Shown here piece after piece: positions 25,418-34,800 of a stretch of 52,162 nt of DNA. The stretch spans positions 1-52,162 of the forward strand of contig CAKQSB010000016.1 of NCBI GenBank assembly GCA_934271735.1, read 5' to 3'. The first letter of the stretch is position 1; each line of letters starts with the position of its first letter. The position numbers and the translations under genes were made by a program. The notes under the pieces are model-generated. The model made no database searches and was not told where the DNA came from. It saw only the letters and a program-made list of their open reading frames with translations. This stretch comes from an uncultured Clostridia bacterium. GTDB lineage: Bacteria; Bacillota; Clostridia; Christensenellales; Borkfalkiaceae.

Positions 25418-28222
25418 TTAACTTTTGTAAATAACCTTTTCGCTTTCGGACGAGGATATATATTTGTTAGCCGTCGCAACGATCGTTATAACGTGTTCTT
25501 TTCCGTCCGCGTAAGACATAGCGAGCGTATACTGTGTAGCTCTTACGGTGGCAACTCTCACGCCGTCTACGTAAACGACGTAACTTTCGGCGTTTGCGAC
25601 TTTATCCCACGTTACCTGTCTGTCCGCGGAAACCTTGACGTTTTCAGGCGCGTCGAGGATTTCCTCCGTCCAGACGTAAATCATCATATCGAGCGAACTG
25701 TCCACGGGACGAATGCAAAGGTTGCCCTTTTTGAAAATTCCGTTCGTCTTATACTCGAAGCCTTTGTCTGTAAGGAATTTCTTAACCTTGTCGACGGAGG
25801 TCGTTATCGTGTAATCGAGATCGACGGGAACGTCGTAATAGAAGAGAATTGCGTTCTGCTGAATCGTGCTCCCCGAGTTCGCGTCCGTCATAGTGAAACT
25901 CGTAGCCATTCCGAGACCGTAAGTATCGCCGAGGCAAGCCTTATCGCCGAAGAACGGGATTTCCGCTCCTCTTATCGGGAATAACGTTCCGCTGTTTCCG
26001 AAGTATGCGGTTTCCGTCGCACTGCCGAACATATAGTCTTTCGCTTTAACCGTTCTTTCGGGCTTGTTTCCGCTTGCGGGAATCGAAATTTCGACATCGC
26101 TCCAGCCCTTCGGAAGCTCTCTCGTTTTCACCGCGTCGATTTTCTGTTTTATCGTCTGATCGACGGCGGATTTATCGTAATCGGTGTAAGTTATCTGAAC
26201 GAGACCGGTCATAAGTCCGAGGTCGTAATAGAACGCCGCATAATCGATATACCATTTGCCGTCTTCTGCTTTTTTAACAGTTATAAACGGAAACCGATTT
26301 CCCGCGGTGTCCTTAACCGCCTTCGCGAAAATTCCGTACATAGGCGCGTCGTTCCCGAGGTCTTTATACAACGTCGTCGCGACAGAACTCATCGTTTCGT
26401 CGGCGTAGAAATAATATTCCGTACCGTCGTCGGATTCGGCGACAGCCGTCATAGTGAATATTTCGGGCGAGAACGCGAACGAAGCTTTCGAATTGTCGAA
26501 GCCGTCCGTAAATGCTCTCGTCGCGGCGAAATTAAGCTCGGTTTTTTCTTTTTCGTCGGACGAACGCACGTCGAAGAACGCGTTGTAAATATCCGATCTG
26601 CCGTTTATTTTCTTATAACCGTACGTACCGTATTCATCGTAAATCCTTACGGTTTCGCCGTTTATCGATTTTATGTCGCACGGTTTGAAATATCTGTAAT
26701 TTTCGGTGACGATTTCGTCGTAACCGCTGTTGGTAGTGACCTGCGCTCCGAGGTTGGTCACCTGATAGTTGGAGAACTGGGCCGTGTAGCTTTTGAGCGA
26801 ACGCATATTCGAAACGGCTTCGTTTAAAATCGAAAGTCTTTCGTACATCGTCTGCTCGTCTGCCGTAGCGCCGTTTTTATACTCCTCCAGAGTTTTAAAC
26901 TTACCTATCGTCTTTATCTGAACATTATCGCCGACGTTGAAAACCGTTCTTAACGTCTGAACGGAAATATATCCGTCGACAATCGAATAAGAATCGTTCG
27001 CAACAGACGAAATACCTATGATTTCTCCGCTGTCGATAATAAGTTCGAGGTTTTTCGCGTCGAATTCGTAAGGGTTGGCGGAAGCGATCATTTTGTTTAC
27101 TTTATCGAATCCGTTCTTCTTCGTATCGTAGGTATAACGCCAGGTATCTTCGTCGAGATAGAAATCGGAAACGGAAAGACCGACGAAATTGTTATAAAAT
27201 CCGGATTTCTCCCAACTGATAACGTTGCCCGCGTCGTCTTTCATTTTATAAAGCCGCTCTTCGTTCATAAGGCTTACGCCTATTTCGCAAGCGTCGCCCT
27301 CGCCGTCTTTTCTGCAATAAGTCGTCTGATTTATTCCGACGTTGCCGTTATAATATTCCGCGCTCCAGGTGTTTCTCGTCTTTTCGTCGGGATCTTTGTC
27401 ACCGCTCATATTCGTTCTGATGTTAGAAGTCTGGGAAGTCGCGAGTTTACCTTTTTTGCTGCCGTTTCTTTCGTAAACGTCTACCTGAACATAGCCTTCG
27501 AAACCGATTTTATCTTCCGCGGCGGCTTTGTCTATCATCGCCTGCGTTAAAACGGGTTTGGATACGACGGCTATGGATTTCGTTACCGAAACCGTGGGGT
27601 ATGCCGCCGAAGCAGCACTGACGATTATGTCTTTGTCGCCTTTTACGTCGGCTTTCGCCACGACGGTGAACTTATTTCCGTCCGCCTGAGTTTTCGCGAG
27701 ATATTCGCCACCCGAAACTACGTTCCAGATTATCGAAAGATCCGCCCCGCTCTCCGCGCCGCTTATGCTTGCCGTGAACGTTGCCGAGCCTTTGCCCGTC
27801 GCGCTCGCGCCGCTCTTTATCTCCGTCGTGTCGCACTTAACCGCGATTTTCACGACCGAAGGGTCGAACGGTTCTACGTAAGGCGTGTAAGTTATCGACT
27901 GACTTTTTTCTGTATAAACGTTGCCGTTTCCCGTCATTACGATTGCCTGAACGGAAACTTCCAAGGTCGAGTTTACTTCGGGAAGCTGGAAAGATTCTTC
28001 GGTGACGATCGTCTTCTTATCACCGTAAAATACGTAATACGCGGTCGCGTTGTCAACCTTGTCCCACGTTACGAGGCCTTTTTCGTCTACAGCAACGTTC
28101 GCAGGAGCGGAAACCGAGACCTGATTGCTCGTACTGTCGCTGCCGCCGCCCCCGCAGGACGCCATAACGGAAACAAGCATCGTCACGACTATCAATAAAC
28201 TTATGATTTTTCTTAATTTCAT
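25418..28222 (-). CDS. 934-residue lipoprotein flanked by fibronectin-III-like domains
   Basis: Lipobox VMASC (Cys23). An FN3-like domain follows (residues about 35-115: PANVAVDEKGLVTWDKVDNA then AYYVFYGD), and a second closes the protein (about 855-934: PENVKVSADRQVTWDKVANA then YVVYVDGV). The two share TWDKV-NA-YVVY, so they are probably an internal duplication. Residues 120-220 look Ig-like. The central 600 residues are paralogous to the neighbouring 944-residue lipoprotein. No catalytic residues recognised. GGAGA precedes the ATG; 12 bases after the 191-residue gene, so co-translated. Role unknown; likely ligand binding at the surface. Confidence 0.8.
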   Translation of the reverse strand: MKLRKIISLLIVVTMLVSVMASCGGGGSDSTSNQVSVSAPANVAVDEKGLVTWDKVDNATAYYVFYGDKKTIVTEESFQLPEVNSTLEVSVQAIVMTGNGNVYTEKSQSITYTPYVEPFDPSVVKIAVKCDTTEIKSGASATGKGSATFTASISGAESGADLSIIWNVVSGGEYLAKTQADGNKFTVVAKADVKGDKDIIVSAASAAYPTVSVTKSIAVVSKPVLTQAMIDKAAAEDKIGFEGYVQVDVYERNGSKKGKLATSQTSNIRTNMSGDKDPDEKTRNTWSAEYYNGNVGINQTTYCRKDGEGDACEIGVSLMNEERLYKMKDDAGNVISWEKSGFYNNFVGLSVSDFYLDEDTWRYTYDTKKNGFDKVNKMIASANPYEFDAKNLELIIDSGEIIGISSVANDSYSIVDGYISVQTLRTVFNVGDNVQIKTIGKFKTLEEYKNGATADEQTMYERLSILNEAVSNMRSLKSYTAQFSNYQVTNLGAQVTTNSGYDEIVTENYRYFKPCDIKSINGETVRIYDEYGTYGYKKINGRSDIYNAFFDVRSSDEKEKTELNFAATRAFTDGFDNSKASFAFSPEIFTMTAVAESDDGTEYYFYADETMSSVATTLYKDLGNDAPMYGIFAKAVKDTAGNRFPFITVKKAEDGKWYIDYAAFYYDLGLMTGLVQITYTDYDKSAVDQTIKQKIDAVKTRELPKGWSDVEISIPASGNKPERTVKAKDYMFGSATETAYFGNSGTLFPIRGAEIPFFGDKACLGDTYGLGMATSFTMTDANSGSTIQQNAILFYYDVPVDLDYTITTSVDKVKKFLTDKGFEYKTNGIFKKGNLCIRPVDSSLDMMIYVWTEEILDAPENVKVSADRQVTWDKVANAESYVVYVDGVRVATVRATQYTLAMSYADGKEHVITIVATANKYISSSESEKVIYKS

Positions 28223-28234
28223 TGTCGTTTCTCC

Positions 28235-28810
28235 TTATTTGCCGTAAGCGTAAGTAATAGTCATCGCGGTTGTAAGTCCGCTCGCGGATTTGTAAGAACA
28301 AGTCACCGTCGAAACGCGGTTTCCCTTGAATTCGACTTTAACGTCTATATCTCCGTCGACGGAAACGTTTCCGCCCGAAAAGAACTCTGCCGCGTTTTCC
28401 GCCGCAACCTTACCCGTGAACGTACTGCCGCGATAACTCTTGGTTTTGAAAAGATTTACGTCGAGATCTACGGCGACGAGCGAGCTTCTGTCTATCTCGC
28501 CCGATGCCGTGGTTTCCGATTCCTCGAACTCCATTTTGTAATCGCTCAGCTGCGTAACTTTCGTTACGATTTCCGCATTGTCGCCGTCGGTAAAAGTTAT
28601 CGTTTCTTCCTTGGTATACGCGACTACGTCTGCGTTTTTGACTTCCGTAACCGTTACCGCGCTCGTTACCGAGGAAACCGAAGATTTATACTTTTCGGCC
28701 ATTTTTTCCGCTTTGCCGCCTAAAGTGAAGACGAGCGTCAAAACGACCGCAATTACTACCGCCGCCGCGATCGCGGAAGCTGTTATTATTTTTTTCTTAG
28801 TCCATTTCAT
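28235..28810 (-). CDS. 191-residue membrane-anchored extracytoplasmic protein
   Basis: One N-terminal membrane helix (about 8-32) after MKWTKKK, then an extracytoplasmic beta-rich domain with repeated Val/Thr/Asp strands (TVTEVKNADVVAYTKEE). No Cys at the helix end, so it is a membrane-anchored protein rather than a lipoprotein. Resembles in style small LolA- or lipoprotein-like beta sheets, but I do not recognise it. Starts 13 bases after the protease gene with GGTG as ribosome site. Likely part of the same surface assembly (inference). Confidence 0.78.
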   Translation of the reverse strand: MKWTKKKIITASAIAAAVVIAVVLTLVFTLGGKAEKMAEKYKSSVSSVTSAVTVTEVKNADVVAYTKEETITFTDGDNAEIVTKVTQLSDYKMEFEESETTASGEIDRSSLVAVDLDVNLFKTKSYRGSTFTGKVAAENAAEFFSGGNVSVDGDIDVKVEFKGNRVSTVTCSYKSASGLTTAMTITYAYGK

Positions 28811-28823
28811 ACGCGTTCACCTC

Positions 28824-31800
28824 TTAAAAAATACGCTTTTTGATAACGACGGCAACAAGCCCCAGAAACGCGCTCGCCGAAATAGGCAAAGCCGCGCTCG
28901 CTTCTGCGGAAGCTTCGGGTTTGTTCTCTTTGAACTTGTAACCCGTCGCCGTACCGAGAGCGTTGGCTTCTTTTTCCGCGTTTCTTATCATATCGCCGAA
29001 CGAGGCGGTGTACGCGTAATATTTGGTCATATTGAGAACCGCTCTGTCTTCGGGAGTAAGCTCGCCGATTTTAGCCGTTAAATCGCGGAGAGCTTCGAGC
29101 GTCGTCATATCGAACGTTTCGGGAAGAGCGTTGATAGCGTTTTCTATCGCTTTAAGCTCGTCGGAAGAATTTTCGAGTTTCAGTACTCTTATCTTCTCTT
29201 TGGCTTCCGTTACGACTTTTTCATAATTTTCCCATTCTTCGATCGTCATTCCGAACGACGTGCAATACTGTTTCTGTTTGGTTGCGTTCATTGCCGTGAG
29301 AGCCTCGGAAACGGTCTTTTCGTCGGTTAAGGCGAGCGAACCGTTTTTGAGTTTTTCTTCGATTATTTTCGCGTATTCGATAAACTGCGAAGTGTATTTA
29401 TCCATCGCTATATGGTCGATCGTCGACGCGTTTGCGATATCGAAGTAAGCTCTGTACGGAAGAGAATCGTAACCTTCCAAAGTTTCGTTTTCGGGAAGAA
29501 CCATATTGATAAGATCCTGCTTGCCGAGAACGTCTATGAAGTTGCAATAACAAAGCTCCGTATTGAAAATGTCGGGGAACGCGTGAAGCATTCCGTATCC
29601 CTTGGCTTTTTCGCCGAGAGAAATGTTGGAGTTATAGTTGTTTTCGAGAACCGGCGCTTTATACGACATGAAGATAACCGTAAGCTCGTTCTTCGGTTTT
29701 TCGCTTCCCTGTAAGTTGTAATAGAAAGCGTAGTTTCCGATATATCCGAGCGATTCGGGAAGAATTATCGTTTCGAAGTTTCTGTTTCCGCTTCCCGCGA
29801 ACGCAGCTACTCTGTACGTGCCGTCCATAACGCTTAATTCGGCGGCTTTTTTGCCGTTTTCGTTCACAAGGTTTGCGGGCACCGCGGCGAGTTGCCATTT
29901 GCCGTTTTTCGTCTTTATATAAAGCGAACCCTCGTTGATTATCGCGTTATCGCCGAGATTAAGCGGAGCGTCGTAACCGGCGTTGCCGTTTCTGTCGGTG
30001 AATTTCTCGAGATACTTACAACCGAAGAATACCGATTCGCCTACTTTTTCGAGTTTGTCGCCTAACGCGAATTCAAGGAATTTCTTGTTGGTTATGTTCT
30101 CGAACGCGCTGTTTCCGATAACCCTTAAGTTATAAGCGAAGAAATCTTCGATGTTCGTTTCTTTGAATGCGTACGCGCCTATTTCTTCGAGGTTGCCCGC
30201 GGAAATTCTGCCCGTTAAAACGGTACAGTTGAGGAACGCCGCCTCGCCGACGCGTTTCGCGCTCGAAAGGTCGATCGTTTCTAAGGAAGACTCGTCGTCT
30301 CTCAAAGAATAAGCCGTCTGAGTGAACGCATAATCGTCGATATACTCTACGTTTTCGAGATTAACCGTCTTAAGCGCGTCGCATCTCGCGAACATATATT
30401 TGCCTACTCTCGTTACCGAAGCGGGAAGATTTACCGTCGTAAGAGAGGTACAAGCGTAGAACACGTAATTTCCGTTGAAATGAGTCATCGCAACGTCGTC
30501 GGCGTCCTTGCTGTCTTCAGAGGAATCGAATACCACGCCTTCGGGAATGGTTATTTCGGTAAGACCCGTAGCGAAAAACGCGCCTTCGCCGATATGAACG
30601 AGCGTCTTCGGAAGAGTTATACCCGTCATCGCGGGAGCTTTGTTCATATCGTAACCCGCGAACGCTCCGTCGCCGATTTCTTCGAGCGTATCGTTTTCGC
30701 CCGCTTTGGTGAAATCTGCTTCGACGAGTTTCGCGCAGTTTGCGAACGCCGAATTCCCTATTTTCTTAACGCCGTAAAGCTTAACGGATACGAGAGACGT
30801 ACAACCGTAGAACATCTGAAGGGAGATTTCGTCGGTTACGTTGTCGAATTCGACTTCCGTAAGAGCAAGACAATCGGCGAACGTCGTGTTACCGAAATCT
30901 ATCTTTCCGCTCGTTCCCGCAATTCTTTGGAATTTGACGGAGCTTAAATATCTGCTCGAATAAAACGCGCCGAGATCCACTTTTCCGTCGCCGTTACCGA
31001 CTTTGACGAGAAGGGATTTTATAGCCGACTGATAGAACGCGCCTTCCTTAACGGAATTGTTCTCGCCGACGGTTATAACCGCCTTATCGAGGCCCGAAGC
31101 TCTGAACGCGTACTCGCCTATTTCCTGCGCGTACTCGAGATTGCTTACGGAAAGCGTTTTGAACTTCATAACGTTGTTGCTGTCGGTTCCTTCGTAAGCG
31201 GTGAATGCGAAAGCGTATCTGCCTATCTTCACTCTTCCGTTTTCGGGAAGGGTTATCGAAGTTAAGTCTACGCACTCTTCGAATGCGAAGTCACCGATAA
31301 CGGCGTCGGGATTTTTGATCGTGAGCGATTTGACGTTCGTGCCGCTGAACGCGCCCGAACCTATCGTTTCGACTTCCGATCCTATCGTAAGATTGTTGTA
31401 ATTTGCGGCGATCGCGGCAAGATAAATGGTTTTGCCGTCCTTGGAAACAAGGAGTTTCCCGCCGTCGGAAGTCTTATAATAATTGTTAGCCGTGTTTATG
31501 ACGAACGAAGAAATCTTCGAACCTTTGAACGAGGAACCGTCCACAGAGGTAATCTTCGTCGTCTTTCCGAAAACTATCGAAGTAAGCTTGCTGTTCAAAA
31601 TTCCCGATCCGAGCTTGTACGAACGATTGATAAGCGTTTTATCCGTCGGATCCATATAGAAGCAGTAGCTGCCTATCGAAGTTTCGCCTTCGGGAAGATT
31701 GAATTTCTCAAGTCCCGTCGCGTTATAGAATACCTGTTCGTCGAACTTTTCGATCGTTACGCCGTCCGCGTAATCGAAATCTTTAAGCGAAACGCATCTC

Positions 31801-34800
31801 GAAAACGCGCCCGTACCTATATTCAGAAGCGAATTCTCTATTCCCACGCTCGTAAGGTAATAACAGTTCGCGAAGCAGTAAGCGGGAATTTCCGTCTTTT
31901 CGTAAATTCTTACCGATTTCAATCCCGAGTTCGCGAACATCGCCTTGGAAAGTTTGGTATGTCCGTCCTCGTTCATCTGAACTTCTTCGAGATTTTCGCA
32001 TGCCTGGAACGCGCTGTTACCCGTGTTGCGGAGGTTTTTGAGGTTCACTTTTTTAAGAGATTTACACCCCTCGAACGCAAGTTCGCCGATCGCGTAAATG
32101 TTGTCGAGGTCGATTTTTTCGAGGCTCTCGCATTTTCTGAACGCCTGCGCGCCGATAACGATCGCTTCTTTATCGAGTTTACCCTCGATCGCGTTGCCGT
32201 TTCCGTCCGATTCGCCGATTTTGGCAAGTTTTCTGTCTCCTGCGAAAGCAAATTCTCTTATATACTTGACCGTGGACGGAAGAACTACTTCTTCGAGCGC
32301 GGAGCAGTTATAGAAAGCGTATTTCTGAATTTCTTCGACGCCTTCGGGAATGATTACTTTCTTTATCTCGTTGTTGCTCGAAGGAACTTTGTTCGCGTCG
32401 TAATCGTCGTCTTCGAGAATTACGTTTCTGTCCGTAGTGTAAAGACAGAACGCGAACGAACCTATATAAAGGATGCCTTCGTCATCGGGAATTTTAACTA
32501 CGTGATTTTCGTCGCCCGTGCCTTTGTAAGCCACAAGCATTCTGTTTTCGATTACGAACGGGCTTTTAACGGTTATCTTTACCGACGCCGTTATCTTCGA
32601 AGTTTCGCCCGTCGTTTTGTCTTTCGCGACAAGCGTTATACGGGAAGAGCCCTCCGCTATCGCCTCGACGAGACCGTCCGCGCTTACTTTCACCTTATCG
32701 GTGTTGCCCGAAGAATAGATAAGCTCGTATCTGTCGGCTACGTACCACGGTTTGATCTGTTCGTAAAGCCGAATGCTTTCGCCCGGGTACATCTTTATTT
32801 CGCCGCCGTCGGTCGCGTTGATATAGTTTATGTCGCCGGTGATTCCGATATCGCTCGTCTGAGCGGCTTTCGAATAAGCGAATTTTGTTTCGAAACGGGA
32901 GAATTTCATAGACTGGATTTTCTCGTTTACGGAAGCTTTTACGCCTGCCGAAGACAACGCCTCGGCTACAAGCTCGCTTTCGGAAGCCGATTTCGCATTG
33001 ATAATCAGTACCGCCTGGTTGCCCTCGTATTTCTCGGTAACCGTAATCGTCGCTCTGCCCGGTTTCTTAACCTTTAAAAGTCCTTGCTGAACTTCAACGA
33101 TGTCTTCGTTGGAAGAGGTCCATACGAGGTGGTTTAAATACTCCGCGTTCTCTCTGTTCTCGCCGACCGTTTCGTCATCGGTGTAAAGATACTGAATAAG
33201 GTCGACCATTTCGCCTTCCACAACGGGAAGAACGAGAAGTTCGGAGCTGTCCTTTTCGCCCGTTCTCGTGAACTTGAATTCGCCTTTCGTTCCCGGGAGC
33301 TGACACAAATATATATTAGAATTAAGCGCGTAGTCGTCTATCGAGAACGCAAGCGCGTTGGGGATAATGGCGTCGTTGAAGATATCGTCGAGATAATCGG
33401 TTATCTCAAAGCTTACCGCCGTATCTCCGCCCTTAACCGCGTTGGAAACGGGTATCGGATTTTTCGTAAGGAACGTGTAGCTCGAACTCGAAGTGAATAT
33501 GACGGGCGTTATCGCCATCGCGTACTGGTTGTCGTAAACAACCATATCGACATAATATCTGTCCTTCTTGGCTACGGAATCGTATTCCTTTCTGTAACTT
33601 ACTTCTCTTAAAACGGGCGCTTCGTTATCCATCGTGAAATCGAAGGAATAACTGTTGCGTTTGTTGTTCGCCGCGCCGCCGTCGCCGTAATCGAGTTCGC
33701 CTTTCATTTCGAAAGAATACTCGCGGTTGTTGATAAGTTTGAGCGCGCTCGAATCGAGTTTCAGGTAGTCGTAATACGGCAACGGACTTCCGCCCTGCGA
33801 GAACGACTTCAACGCGTTGTGGTCTACGTGACTCCAGAGAATTTCTCCCGTGACTTTATCGGTAATCGTGAAGTTCATATGCTTCGCGCCCCTTAAAAGT
33901 CCCGCCAAAACGACGGAGATACCGTCGACGGCACCGAGCGTGTCGGAAATGGCTATCTTATCCTCGCTCGCGGGGATTTCACCGTATTTGCTCGCGTCGA
34001 TATCGTAAAGATAAGTTCCGAGCGGTATCATATAATTGTAAAAATACTTGCCGTAAGGCGTAGTCGCGTAATAATCGGCTTTAACCTTATCGTCATCGTC
34101 GATAGACGGATCGTGAGCGGTCGTTTCAACCTCGTAATAGGTTTTATCGAACATGGGTGCTTCCGTCCAGTCGCCGTAGAAAGCGAGGAAAGGAGCGTTA
34201 AGGCTCACGCCGTTTTTATCTGTGTTTATAAGTTTAACGAAGCCCTCGACGTACATTCCGTAAGGGAATCTGTCGTCGATATACTTCTTATCCGCCGCCG
34301 TAAGAGTGTAAGTTACCTTAACTTTTACCCGATTCCAGTCGTTGGCGTCAACTCCCGCAGCGTTTCCGCTTACGGTTATCTTCTTGCCGTCGACTTTTCC
34401 TTTTCCTCCGACGAATTCGACTTTAACGTCGCCGCCTAAAATGTACGGGGTTTCCGCAACGTGCTTATCGTCCGAAGTGGAAACGCTTTCGGTCATTCCG
34501 ACAAGCGAGAGGTCGTAAACGAGATCGCCGGAGCCCATATTAACGACGTTGAAGTTCATTTCGTAAACGCCCGTTCTCTTCGGATCGTCTTTAAGCTCGA
34601 GTTTGGTTCTGTCCGACCCGTCGACGGTTATATAACCTTTCGTCGTGGTCGTTCTGCCGATATCGGCGAGACCCGCGCCCTGCTTTCTCGGAGAATACGG
34701 ATTGTTTTCCTCGTTTATCGCGATGCCCGCCGTGGACATCATAAGCTGATTAGCAAGGTTTTTGATTTGTTTGGCATTAAGTTCGGACCCGTAATTATCT

